Translations under genes and position numbers: made by a program | Shown: piece by piece, positions 18,340 to 26,931 of the stretch | How the letters are laid out: each line of letters starts with the position of its first letter | Position numbering within the stretch: the stretch's first letter is position 1 | Origin: Parafrankia sp. EUN1f | GTDB lineage: Bacteria; Actinomycetota; Actinomycetes; Frankiales; Frankiaceae | Length of the DNA stretch: 64,000 nt | Direction: 5' to 3' | NCBI RefSeq assembly: GCF_000177675.1 | Contig: NZ_ADGX01000012.1 | Location: 30,039 to 94,038 of the forward strand | The notes under the pieces: model-generated | Databases searched by the model: none | Seen by the model: only the letters and a program-made list of their open reading frames with translations | Told to the model about the DNA's origin: nothing

Positions 18340-19638
18340 ATGAGTTGGGACTTCGACACCGATCCCGAGTTTCAGCACAAGCTCGACTGGGCCGACGAGT
18401 TCGTCCGTAGTGAGGTGGAGCCCCTGGACTTCGTGCTGGGTGATCCGTATGACAAGGGTGATGAGCGGGCCATGCGGATCGTCCGCCCGCTCCAGCAGCG
18501 GGTCAAGGACGCGAAGCTATGGGCCTGCCACCTCGAGCCCGAGCTCGGTGGGGAGGGCTACGGCCAGGTCAAGCTAGCGCTGCTGAACGAGATCCTCGGT
18601 CGCTCGCGATGGGCTCCCTCGATCTTCGGCTGTCAGGCGCCTGACTCGGGCAATGCTGAGATCCTGGCTCGCTACGGCACGCCTGAGCAGAAGGACCGTT
18701 ACCTGACCAAGCTCCTTGCTGGCGAAATCGGGTCCTGCTACTCGATGACCGAGCCGCATGCCGGCTCCGACCCCAGTCTCTTCACCACGACCGCGGTCCG
18801 CGACGGTGACGAGTGGGTCATCTCAGGGGAGAAGTGGTTCTCCTCGTTCGCCCGCTACGCCAGCTTCTACATCGTCATGGCGGTCACCGACACCGCACTC
18901 GGGACCCGCGGTGGCATGTCCATGTTCATCGTGCCTGCGGACACTCCGGGGCTGCGCATCATTCGTAACGTCGGTTTGGGCACCGAGAGCGAGGAGACAG
19001 CGAGCCACGCCTACGTCTCCTATGACCAGGTCCGAGTCCCGTCGGATCACGTCCTCGGCAAGGAGGGTGCTGCTTTCGAGATCGCGCAGGCGCGGCTGGG
19101 CGGGGGGCGCATCCATCACGCCATGCGCACGATCGCCCAGGTCCGCCGAGCCCTGGACATGATGCTCGAGCGGGCGGTCTCGCGTCACGTTCGAGCAGGG
19201 ACTCTCGGAAGCCAGCAGCTCACCCAGCAGATGATCGCTGAGAGCTGGATCCAGCTCGAGCAGTTCCGCCTGTTCGTCCTGCGCACCGCCTGGTTGATCG
19301 ACAAGCACCAGGACTACCAGCGCGTCCGGAAGGACATCGCCGCAGTCAAGGCGGCGATGCCGGGGGTCTACTACGACGTCGTACGTCGGTCCATGCACCT
19401 GCACGGCGCGCTCGGTCTCTCCAACGAGATGCCCTTCTCCTCCATGCTCATCAGTGCGGAGTCGATGTCCCTGGCGGACGGGCCGACGGAGATCCACCAG
19501 ATGACCGTAGCCAAGCAGCTCCTGCGAGATGTCAAGCCGGCCGACGGTCTCTTCCCGACTGAGCACATTCCGACCCGTCGTGCGGCTGCCCGGCGGATCC
19601 TCGCCGAGCGCCTCGAGCGCGAGGCGGCCGCGCTGTGA
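18340..19638 (+). CDS. Acyl-CoA dehydrogenase (ACAD10/11-like)
   Basis: A 432-residue FAD-dependent acyl-CoA dehydrogenase. Visible landmarks are CYSMTEPHAGSDPS (FAD/substrate signature), WFSSFARYASFYIVMA, and the C-terminal helix with LHGALGLSNEMPFSSMLISA then LADGPTEIHQM. ATG 18340 is chosen because the open frame upstream (to 18262) is not family-like, and WDFDTDPEFQHKLDWADEFV is the usual beginning of the ACAD11-like subgroup. It starts an operon with an SDR and an APH-like kinase, coupled by 4-bp overlaps. The split ACAD/kinase pair mirrors the fused human ACAD10/ACAD11 and suggests processing of hydroxyacyl-CoA. Confidence 0.92.
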   Translation: MSWDFDTDPEFQHKLDWADEFVRSEVEPLDFVLGDPYDKGDERAMRIVRPLQQRVKDAKLWACHLEPELGGEGYGQVKLALLNEILGRSRWAPSIFGCQAPDSGNAEILARYGTPEQKDRYLTKLLAGEIGSCYSMTEPHAGSDPSLFTTTAVRDGDEWVISGEKWFSSFARYASFYIVMAVTDTALGTRGGMSMFIVPADTPGLRIIRNVGLGTESEETASHAYVSYDQVRVPSDHVLGKEGAAFEIAQARLGGGRIHHAMRTIAQVRRALDMMLERAVSRHVRAGTLGSQQLTQQMIAESWIQLEQFRLFVLRTAWLIDKHQDYQRVRKDIAAVKAAMPGVYYDVVRRSMHLHGALGLSNEMPFSSMLISAESMSLADGPTEIHQMTVAKQLLRDVKPADGLFPTEHIPTRRAAARRILAERLEREAAAL

Positions 19639-20402
19639 CCGGATCGTTCCAGGGCTTCGGTCTCGACGGCAAGGTCGCGCTGGTGACGGGGGGTAGCCGC
19701 GGTCTGGGACGGGAGATGATCGTCGCCTTCGCCGAGGCGGGCGCCGACGTGGTCGTCACGTCCCGCAAGCTGGAGGCATGCGAGAAGGTCGCCGCTGAGG
19801 TCCGTGAGCGCACCGGGCGTCGCGCCATCGCCGTGGCGTCGCACGTCGCTGACTGGGCGGCGCAGGGCGGGCTCGTGGATCGGGTGTACGACGAGTTCGG
19901 ACGCCTGGATGTGCTGGTCAACAATGCGGGGTTGTCGCCGCTCTACCCCAGTCTCGACACAGTCTCGGAGGAACTGTTCGACAAGGTCATCGGGGTGAAC
20001 CTCAAGGGCCCGTTCCGGCTGACCGCACTAGCCGGGGCACGCATGGTGGCCGATGGCGGCGGATCGATCATCAACATCAGCAGCATCGCGGCATGGAGGC
20101 CGGGCACAACTGAGCTGCCCTACGCCGCTGCCAAGGCTGGACTCCACGCCTTGACCCAGGGATTCGCGCAGGCGCTCGGCCCTACCGTCCGTGTCAACGC
20201 CATCATGCCTGGCGCCTTCCTGACCGACGTCAGCACGCACTGGGATATGGAGGCTACCGAGAAGAAGTTGGCTCGCTACCCACTGCAACGAGCCGGACGA
20301 CCACACGAGATCGTCGGCGCGGCGCTGTTCCTCGCCAGCGAGGCGTCCAGCTTCACCACGGGCGCCATCCTGGCGGTCGATGGCGGACGGACGGCGCAGT
20401 GA
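19635..20402 (+). CDS. Short-chain dehydrogenase/reductase (SDR)
   Basis: A 255-residue classical SDR with cofactor loop TGGSRGLG, NNAG after beta-4, catalytic Ser in INISS, YxxxK as YAAAK, and a C-terminal SSFTTGAILAVDGGR. The GTG start overlaps the dehydrogenase stop by 4 bp. It probably oxidises a hydroxyacyl-CoA or cyclic alcohol, or reduces the matching ketone, within the pathway. Which of these cannot be told from the sequence. Confidence 0.9.
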   Translation: MTGSFQGFGLDGKVALVTGGSRGLGREMIVAFAEAGADVVVTSRKLEACEKVAAEVRERTGRRAIAVASHVADWAAQGGLVDRVYDEFGRLDVLVNNAGLSPLYPSLDTVSEELFDKVIGVNLKGPFRLTALAGARMVADGGGSIINISSIAAWRPGTTELPYAAAKAGLHALTQGFAQALGPTVRVNAIMPGAFLTDVSTHWDMEATEKKLARYPLQRAGRPHEIVGAALFLASEASSFTTGAILAVDGGRTAQ

Positions 20403-21493
20403 TCTACAGCCCTCCGCGCGTCGTCGTCGCGAAGCTCACGAGCTGGCTGAACCTTCAGGGCGTCGGTTCCGGCCCAGTGAGCGGACTGACGGTGCTGGCT
20501 GGCGGCACCCAGAACCTGTTGGTGCGCTTCAGCCGGGACGGCCATGACTACGTGCTGCGGATGCCGCCCGGGCACCCGCGCCCCAACAGCGACGCCACCA
20601 TGGTGCGAGAGGCCTCGATCCTCGCCGGGCTCACCGGCTCGGTGGTCCCGCACCCTCGGCTCGTCGCCCTCTGCGAGGACTTGGACGTCTTCGGCTGCTG
20701 CTTCTTCGTCATGGAGGCGGTGGACGGTTACAACGCCATGTCGGAGGTGCCCCAACGGTTCCGGGAAGACCCTGAGCTCCAGCTGCGGATGGGCCTGTCG
20801 TTCGTAGACGCGCTGGCAGCGTTGGGACGGGTGGACCCGGTGGCAGCCGGCATCGCGCATCTTGGGAGAGCCGAGGGATGGCTCGAGCGTCAGGTCGCGC
20901 GGTGGCGACGTCAGCTCGACTCCTACGGCGAGTTCGATGCCTGGCCCGGTCCTGACCAACTCGGCGACGTCACCGCTCTGGGTCGCTGGCTCGAGGAGCG
21001 GGTGCCCCGTCGCTGGCGGCCGGGAGTGATCCACGGTGACTTTCACCTGGGTAACGTGCTGTTCAGCCGGTCCGCGCCCGAGGTGGCCGCCGTTCTGGAC
21101 TGGGAGCTCGCCACCATCGGAGACCCGCTGCTGGACCTCGGTCACCTGCTGGCCACGTGGCCCGGCCCGGGCGGTCCCGGGCGTATCCCGCCGGCCGCAC
21201 CGCTGCCCGGGCTACCGGGCCCCGCGGCCATCCTGGAGCGCTACGCGACCGGCACGGACCGGGACCTCTCGGAGATCAGCTGGTACCAGGCCCTCGCCTG
21301 TTACCGACTCGCCATCCTGCTGGAGGGCAGCCACGCGCGGGCCGCGGCCGGTCGTGCGCCGGCCGACATCGGAGCCAAGCTGCACACTGCCGCAGTGACG
21401 TTGGTCGAACAGGGACTAAGGCTGGCAACAGGAGAGACGGCAGCGCCGCTCCCGAGCAGTGATGACGCGCGAGGCACCCTGCGGACTCTGTGA
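20399..21493 (+). CDS. APH-like phosphotransferase (ACAD10/11 kinase-domain homologue)
   Basis: A 364-residue aminoglycoside-phosphotransferase-fold kinase. GGTQNLLVRFSRDGHDYVLR is the nucleotide-binding sheet, VIHGDFHLGNVLF the catalytic loop (Asp in HGD), and VLDWELATIGDPLLDLG the metal-binding segment. Proteins of this type next to acyl-CoA dehydrogenases act on hydroxylated acyl-CoAs rather than antibiotics. In the known 4-hydroxyacid route the hydroxyl is phosphorylated and the dehydrogenase partner converts the product to a 2-enoyl-CoA. It is coupled to the SDR by a 4-bp overlap. The assignment to that route is by family and neighbourhood. Confidence 0.88.
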   Translation: MIYSPPRVVVAKLTSWLNLQGVGSGPVSGLTVLAGGTQNLLVRFSRDGHDYVLRMPPGHPRPNSDATMVREASILAGLTGSVVPHPRLVALCEDLDVFGCCFFVMEAVDGYNAMSEVPQRFREDPELQLRMGLSFVDALAALGRVDPVAAGIAHLGRAEGWLERQVARWRRQLDSYGEFDAWPGPDQLGDVTALGRWLEERVPRRWRPGVIHGDFHLGNVLFSRSAPEVAAVLDWELATIGDPLLDLGHLLATWPGPGGPGRIPPAAPLPGLPGPAAILERYATGTDRDLSEISWYQALACYRLAILLEGSHARAAAGRAPADIGAKLHTAAVTLVEQGLRLATGETAAPLPSSDDARGTLRTL

Positions 21494-21566
21494 ACGGATC
21501 CAGCGACCGCCGCTGACCGCAGAGCTCCCGGGCGGACAACTGCGCGGGACGAGGAGGATGAGACAG

Positions 21567-23129
21567 ATGTATCCGGGCAAGTACGCCGTTGAGCGCGCTG
21601 ACCAACCGTGCTTCATCATGGCATCGACGGGCGAGGCTGTGACGTACGCCGAGTACGAGGCGCGGACCAACCGACTCGCTCACGTTCTGCGCAACGCCGG
21701 GCTCGGGTTCCGCGACCACTACACGGTCTTCATGGAGAACAACGCGAGGTACCTCGAGTCCTGTGGCGCCGGGGAGCGGACGGGTTTATACGTCACGGCC
21801 GCGAACTCCCACCTGACTGCGGACGAGCTCGCCTACATCCTCGAGAACAGCGAGTCCAAGGCCCTCATCGCCTCGGCGTCGACGTTGCCCGCGGCAGCAG
21901 CTGCCGCGGCACAGGTGCCGGCAGTCGAGCTGCTCCTCGTCGTCGACGAGGAAGGTTCGCTGTCGCCGTCCGACCGACACGGCTTCCTCGACTTCCTCGA
22001 GACCACCGCGACGCAGCCGGGCACCCCGGTCTCCGACGAGCGGCGCGGCCGCGTGATGCTCTACTCCTCAGGCACCACGGGTCGTCCCAAGGGCATTCTC
22101 TACGACCTGCCGGAGGTCCCTCCGGAGACCATGCTCTCGCCACAGGAGTTCCTCGCGTCGCTGTGGGGGTTCCGGGAGGGAGTCACCTACCTCTCGCCTG
22201 CTCCGCTCTACCATTCCGCGCCCCAGGGCTCGGTCGGCCTGACCATCCGGACGGGCGGCACGGCGATCATCATGGAGCGGTTCGACGCCACGGAGTACCT
22301 CCGGCTCGTCGAGCGTTACCGCGTGACGCACTCGCAGCTGGTGCCGACGATGTTCGTCCGGATGCTGAAGCTGCCCGACGAGGTCCGGCTGTCCTTCGAC
22401 GTCTCGTCACTGGAGGTTGCCGTGCACTCGGCGGCACCATGCCCGGTGCCCATCAAAGAACAGATGATCGAATGGTGGGGCCCGATCCTCGTGGAGTACT
22501 ACGGCGCCACCGAGGCGATGGGCTTCGCGGCGTGCAACTCAGAGGAGTGGCTCGCGCACCGAGGTACCGTGGGGCGCGTCGTCTCCGGTGACCTGAGGGT
22601 CTGTGACGACCTGCTGAACGAGGTGCCTGCCGGAATGCCGGGAACGTTGTGGTTCGTGACCGACAGGCCCGTGCGGTACTTCAACGACCACGAGCGGAGC
22701 CAGGAGGCCCTCTCGCCCGACGGACGGATGTGCACCGTCGGAGACGTGGGCTACCTCGACGAGGACGGCTTCCTCTACCTCACCGACCGCGCGACCTTCA
22801 TGATCATATCGGGTGGGGTGAACACCTATCCGCAGGAGACGGAGAACCTGCTCATCACCCACCCCAAGGTCGCAGACGCCGCCGTGTTCGGCATCCCGCA
22901 CCCGGACCTGGGCGAGGAGGTCAAGGCGGCTGTGGAGCTGATGCCCGGGAGCACTCCCGGTCCCGAGCTCGAGGCGGAGCTGATCCAGTTCTGTCAGGAG
23001 CACCTGGCGAGGCACAAGTGTCCCCGGTCCATCGACTTCGAGGACAAGCTCCCGCGCCTCGCGACCGGGAAGCTGTACAAGCGTCAGCTGCGCGACAAGT
23101 ACTGGGCCGACGCCGCCGGCCGGATCTGA
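21567..23129 (+). CDS. AMP-forming acyl-CoA ligase
   Basis: A 520-residue adenylate-forming ligase. The P-loop is YSSGTTGRPKG, the acyl-site motif is VEYYGATEAMGF, the hinge lies at YLTDRATFMIISGGVNTYPQ, and LATGKLYKRQLRDKY carries the C-terminal lysine. ATG 21567 is preferred: GAGGAGG lies 9 nt before it, whereas the open frame upstream to 21459 overlaps the kinase gene and lacks similarity. It probably makes the CoA ester that the acyl-CoA dehydrogenase and crotonases then process. The chain length of the acid is unknown. Confidence 0.92.
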   Translation: MYPGKYAVERADQPCFIMASTGEAVTYAEYEARTNRLAHVLRNAGLGFRDHYTVFMENNARYLESCGAGERTGLYVTAANSHLTADELAYILENSESKALIASASTLPAAAAAAAQVPAVELLLVVDEEGSLSPSDRHGFLDFLETTATQPGTPVSDERRGRVMLYSSGTTGRPKGILYDLPEVPPETMLSPQEFLASLWGFREGVTYLSPAPLYHSAPQGSVGLTIRTGGTAIIMERFDATEYLRLVERYRVTHSQLVPTMFVRMLKLPDEVRLSFDVSSLEVAVHSAAPCPVPIKEQMIEWWGPILVEYYGATEAMGFAACNSEEWLAHRGTVGRVVSGDLRVCDDLLNEVPAGMPGTLWFVTDRPVRYFNDHERSQEALSPDGRMCTVGDVGYLDEDGFLYLTDRATFMIISGGVNTYPQETENLLITHPKVADAAVFGIPHPDLGEEVKAAVELMPGSTPGPELEAELIQFCQEHLARHKCPRSIDFEDKLPRLATGKLYKRQLRDKYWADAAGRI

Positions 23130-23154
23130 CCGACCGCACATCCGAGGAGCGCCC

Positions 23155-23961
23155 ATGGCCGTCCCACGCATCGATCCCGTCCTGGACGCGGAGGCCCGCG
23201 TCGAACCGAACATGATCCTCGTGCCACCGGCGTCGGCAGCCCACGACTGGCACGCGTCCTCGTGGTTCGAGGGTGGCTGGGTGATGCCGATGGGTGGCTA
23301 CCTGCTGCGCTCGGCCGATCGGACGATCCTCGTCGACGCGGGCCTGGGACCCGAGGCGCCGGCCGGTATCGATCCCAGCGCTCAGCTCCTCGACAACCTC
23401 GGAACGCTCGGCGTCACTACCGAGGAGGTCACGGACGTCGTCGTGACCCACGTGCACATCGACCACGTCGGATGGCTCGCACCACAGGGTCAGCCCTTGT
23501 TCGAGTACGCCCGCCACCACGTCCACGCGGCGGATTGGGACTGGATCCGCTCTGGACCGGCGTCTGGCGCCGGGACCGACGGAGTGTGGGACATCCTCGG
23601 CAAGGTCTCGGACCTGGTGGAGATCGCCTCAGGTTCGCGGACCGAGATCGCTGACGCCGTGGCCATGCGGCTCCTGGCCGGACACACGCCGGGCAACTGC
23701 ACCGTCGACGTCGAGACCTCGGACGGGCCGGTCGTGCTTCTCGGCGACACGGCCTACCACCCGGTCCTGCTGGTCGAGGGCGGTTGGAGTAGCCACGCGG
23801 ACCTGGACCACGCCGGCGCGGCTCGATCTCGCGAGACCGTGGCGGACGAAGCCGAGCGCAGCGGAGCCCTCCTGTTCGGCGCACACTTCCCGGGCGGCGC
23901 GCCAGGCCGAGTCGTCCGTGACGGCGCGGGTCGGCGGCAGTGGTGCTCCGTGACCCGTTGA
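23155..23961 (+). CDS. MBL-fold metallo-hydrolase
   Basis: A 268-residue metallo-beta-lactamase-fold protein. Metal ligands are visible in VTHVHIDHVGW (HxHxDH), LLAGHTPGN and GDTAYHPV. GHTPGNCTV is the usual second-His segment of lactonase/thioesterase-like members. The ATG follows GAGGAGCGCCC. It could open a lactone or hydrolyse a thioester made in the pathway. It is in the same run of forward genes as the ligase and ends 34 nt from the convergent esterase. Confidence 0.88.
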   Translation: MAVPRIDPVLDAEARVEPNMILVPPASAAHDWHASSWFEGGWVMPMGGYLLRSADRTILVDAGLGPEAPAGIDPSAQLLDNLGTLGVTTEEVTDVVVTHVHIDHVGWLAPQGQPLFEYARHHVHAADWDWIRSGPASGAGTDGVWDILGKVSDLVEIASGSRTEIADAVAMRLLAGHTPGNCTVDVETSDGPVVLLGDTAYHPVLLVEGGWSSHADLDHAGAARSRETVADEAERSGALLFGAHFPGGAPGRVVRDGAGRRQWCSVTR

Positions 23962-23995
23962 CAGATCGGTGGGCGACTCGACCGGCGGCCAGGGA

Positions 23996-24993
23996 TCAGG
24001 TCTCCAGCGCTCGACGGATGAAGTCCGCCCGCGTCGTGACCGAGGCGCGGGCGAGGGCCGCGTCGGCGCCGGTGATGTCGAAACCGTGGAAGCCGCCGCC
24101 CCACATGTGGAAGTCGACACTGACGCCGGCCTGCGAGAGGCGCTGGGCATAGATGAGTGCTTCGTCGCGGAACGAGTCCGCCGAGCCGGTGTCGATGTAG
24201 GTACGAGGCAGGCCGGACAGGTCCGCGGCGCGCGCCGGGGCGGCGTACGGCGACACGTCCGGCCCGCCGCGGCGGTCACCGAGGAGCGCTGTCCAGCCGA
24301 AGAGGTTGTCGTTACGGTCCCACATGCCCTCGCCGTCGAGCATCCGGCTGCTCGGGTTCTCGAAGCGGTCGTCGAGCATGGGGCATACCAGCACCTGGTG
24401 GCTGAGTTTCGGATAGCCCCGGTCCCGGGCGATCAGGGCAGTGCCGGCAGCGAGTCCGCCGCCGGCACTCGGTCCGGCGATGATGAGCCGTCCGGGGTCG
24501 ATGCCCAGCTCGGCGGCGTTGTCCGCGGTCCAGACCAGACCGGCATAGCAGTCCTCGACGGGGTCGGGGTCGGGGTGCTCGGGCGCGAGACGGTACTCCA
24601 CGGACACGACCACCGCGCCGTGGTCGACGACGAACGGCAGGAACAGGTGCATGCCGCTGTGCCTGTCGCCTGCGACCATGCCTCCACCGTGGACGTGGTA
24701 GATCGCGGGCCGAGGACCGTGCGCTGCGCGGGGACGTAGAACGGTGAGGGTCACGTCGGGCGCACCCTCGGGTCCCGGGGCCCGGTGCTCTGTGACCTGG
24801 ACGGCGCCTCCTGCGGTCAGGTCCGGCTGCTCGACCCCGGGGACTCCCTCGACCATCATCCGCCGCATCGCCGGCAGGGTCTCGTGCGTCAGGGTCGGGA
24901 CCCCCTCCCGCAGAGCCGCGAGCGTGTCAGCGAGCTCGCGGTCGAAGGGGGGTGGACAGGAGTGTCGGCGAAGGTGGGGCCGATCTCAGGCAT
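23996..24993 (-). pseudogene. HSL-type alpha/beta hydrolase, frameshifted near its N-terminus
   Basis: The main frame (23996-24868) gives a 290-residue esterase with HVHGGGM, PSAGGG nucleophile motif, TGSADSFRDE and FHGFD, closely similar to the esterase at 12656-13624. The N-terminal ~45 residues of the family are encoded just upstream, but in two frames: MPEIGPTFADTPVHPP from ATG 24993, then FDRELADTLAALREGVPTLT in the main frame. The switch falls at a run of six G at 24947-24952. Either the gene is mutated or slips there, or the base count is wrong. If translation begins at 24868 the product lacks part of the cap region. Confidence 0.75.
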
Positions 24994-25161
24994 GGTTGGC
25001 TCTCTCGCTCGGGGAGCATGACGATCTTGAACTGGCGTCAGCTGCCGTGGTACCCGACCGTCGGCGGGCGGGTCCGGGCTCAGACCGCCATCTGGCGGCA
25101 CCCCGACGCTGCGTCGAGGAGCCCTTGCCAAAGTGATTGAGCGCACGTATTGTCCAGTTTC

Positions 25162-25175
25162 CTAGCGCTCGCTAG
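25162..25175. promoter_or_regulatory. Operator dyad (CTAGCGCTCGCTAG), best copy
   Basis: It fits the consensus exactly; with the flanking C and G the dyad is 16 nt. It ends 24 nt before the crotonase start at 25200 and could also act on the divergent esterase. Confidence 0.7.
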
Positions 25176-25199
25176 GCATTGTAGAGGAGATGGTGCGCG

Positions 25200-25991
25200 T
25201 TGGTGCAACTGGCTGATTATCAGGACAGGTACGAGTTCATCAGACTGACCAGGGATGAGAGCGGGATCCTCGAGGTCCTGCTGCACACGGACGGCGACTC
25301 GCTCCGCTGGGGTGCTTCAGCTCACCGCGAGTTCACGAGCGTGTTCCGCAACATCGCGCTCGACCGGGGCAACCGTGTGGTGATCATCGCCGGGACCGGT
25401 CACGAGTTCCTGGGGCCGCGCGCAGATGCTCCTGGCGGCAGGACCACCTCGGTCTCGGTCGGCATGAGCTTCGCCGAGGAGTACGAGATGTGGGAGAAGG
25501 ACGGCTTCATCGACCAGCCGGAGATGAACAACGCCTTGCTCGACATTCAGGTCCCGGTGATCGCCGCCGTGAACGGTCCGGCCCGGCGCCACTGTGAGGT
25601 TCCGCTCTACTCGGACATCGTCATCGCCTCGGAGGACGCCTCCTTCGAGGACTCCGCGCACTTCCACCTGCAGGACACGGTCCCCGGTGACGGTTGCCAC
25701 ATCTGGATGACCATGTTGCTCGGCATAAACCGTGCCCGCGCCTACATGCTCTCTGGCGACGTCATTACGGCCGACCAGGCACTCAGCTGGGGACTGGTGA
25801 AGGAGGTCGTGCCGAAGGAGCGGGTCCTGGAGAGGGCGTGGGAGGTCGCACGCGAGATCGCGGAGAAATCCGACTCCACCCTCCGGTTCACACGGGCGAT
25901 CATGGTCCACCCGCTCAAGAAGCAGACCCTCGAGCTGCTGCGCATGGGCGTCGTGTTCGAGGCGCTCGGCGCCCTCGGGCGTAACGCGTGA
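25200..25991 (+). CDS. Crotonase-superfamily hydrolase resembling 6-oxocamphor hydrolase
   Basis: A 263-residue crotonase-fold protein whose pattern follows 6-oxocamphor hydrolase (a retro-Claisenase that opens cyclic beta-diketones) rather than enoyl-CoA hydratase. Shared blocks, compared from memory, include the YEFIRLTRD-type opening, VPVIAAVNGPARRH, SDIVIASEDASFEDSAHF, TVPGDGCH and VVFEALGALG. H42, H154, D164 and E254 fall where that enzyme has its catalytic His, His, Asp and Glu. It lacks the two Glu of hydratases. TTG is the start; an operator lies 24 nt upstream. It heads an operon with a mycofactocin-type SDR and an AtuA protein. C-C bond cleavage of a diketone is the suggested role. 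Confidence 0.8.
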   Translation: MVQLADYQDRYEFIRLTRDESGILEVLLHTDGDSLRWGASAHREFTSVFRNIALDRGNRVVIIAGTGHEFLGPRADAPGGRTTSVSVGMSFAEEYEMWEKDGFIDQPEMNNALLDIQVPVIAAVNGPARRHCEVPLYSDIVIASEDASFEDSAHFHLQDTVPGDGCHIWMTMLLGINRARAYMLSGDVITADQALSWGLVKEVVPKERVLERAWEVAREIAEKSDSTLRFTRAIMVHPLKKQTLELLRMGVVFEALGALGRNA

Positions 25992-26063
25992 CGCAGTTCC
26001 TGCCACGAGCCAGCCTCGCCTGAGCGCACCGGGCGCTCTGCATCAGCGACAGGAGAAGGAGCC

Positions 26064-26882
26064 ATGGCCGGACGAATGGACGGCAAGGTCGTCTTCATCA
26101 CGGGCGCGGCCCGAGGCATGGGCCGTGCCCACGCGGTCCGCCTCGCCGAAGAGGGTGCCGACATCATCGCTGTCGACATCTGCGAGTCGATCCCGACGGT
26201 CACGCAGTACCCCGGAGCCACGCCGGAGGACCTCAAGGAGACGGTGGCGCTGGTCGAGGCGCGCGGGCGGCGCATCGTCGCCGAGCACGCGGATGTGCGA
26301 GACCTCGGCCGGCTGCAGGAGGTCGTGAAGGCCGGCGTCTCGCAGCTGGGTCGGCTCGACGGGGTGGTTGCCAACGCGGGCATCGGGATCAACGCTGCCT
26401 GGGACAAGTTCACCGAGCAACAGTTCCGCGACGTCATCGACATCAATCTTGTCGGGGTGTGGAACACGGTCATGGCGTCGGCGCCCCTGCTGGTCGAGGC
26501 CGGTGAGGGCGGTTCGATCGTGCTGATCTCGTCGGCCGGAGGCCTGAAGGGCTGCCCGTTCAACCTGCCGTACAGCGCTGCGAAGTTCGGCGTGACCGGA
26601 CTGGGCAAGACCCTCGCCGCCGAGCTGGGCAAGCACCGCATCCGGGTGAACACCGTGCACCCGGGACCGGTGGACACCGAGATGGCGCGCCACATCATGC
26701 CTTACATGGCCGACATCGCCGCCGGGAACGAGGGGCTGCTGTCGACGTTCGCCCACTTCATCCCGGGCGACGTCATGGACCCGGTGCAGATCTCGCACGC
26801 GGTGGTCTACCTGTTGTCGGACGAGTCTGTGTGGACCACCGCGTCTGCCATGGCCATCGACGGCGGAGTCACCGCCTTCTGA
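26064..26882 (+). CDS. Mycofactocin-coupled-type SDR (carveol dehydrogenase-like)
   Basis: A 272-residue SDR of the subgroup with an extended loop after beta-2: IIAVDICESIPTVTQYPGAT is followed by PEDLKETVALVEARGRRIVA. This loop marks mycofactocin-dependent alcohol dehydrogenases, which hold NAD non-exchangeably and include carveol dehydrogenases. Other motifs are TGAARGMG, NAG, YSAAK and a C-terminal MAIDGGVTAF. The ATG follows AGGAGAAGGAG. It probably oxidises a secondary alcohol to a ketone. No mycofactocin biosynthesis genes are in the window. Confidence 0.85.
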   Translation: MAGRMDGKVVFITGAARGMGRAHAVRLAEEGADIIAVDICESIPTVTQYPGATPEDLKETVALVEARGRRIVAEHADVRDLGRLQEVVKAGVSQLGRLDGVVANAGIGINAAWDKFTEQQFRDVIDINLVGVWNTVMASAPLLVEAGEGGSIVLISSAGGLKGCPFNLPYSAAKFGVTGLGKTLAAELGKHRIRVNTVHPGPVDTEMARHIMPYMADIAAGNEGLLSTFAHFIPGDVMDPVQISHAVVYLLSDESVWTTASAMAIDGGVTAF

Positions 26883-26931
26883 CGCCCACGGCGTCCTGGC
26901 GGACGCCTCTCGAACGGATAAAGGCAGGCTC

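Noticed and set aside
20399..21493. Aminoglycoside resistance gene
   Set aside because: The APH fold is present, but the placement between catabolic genes and the ACAD partner fit the acyl-CoA kinase-like branch better.
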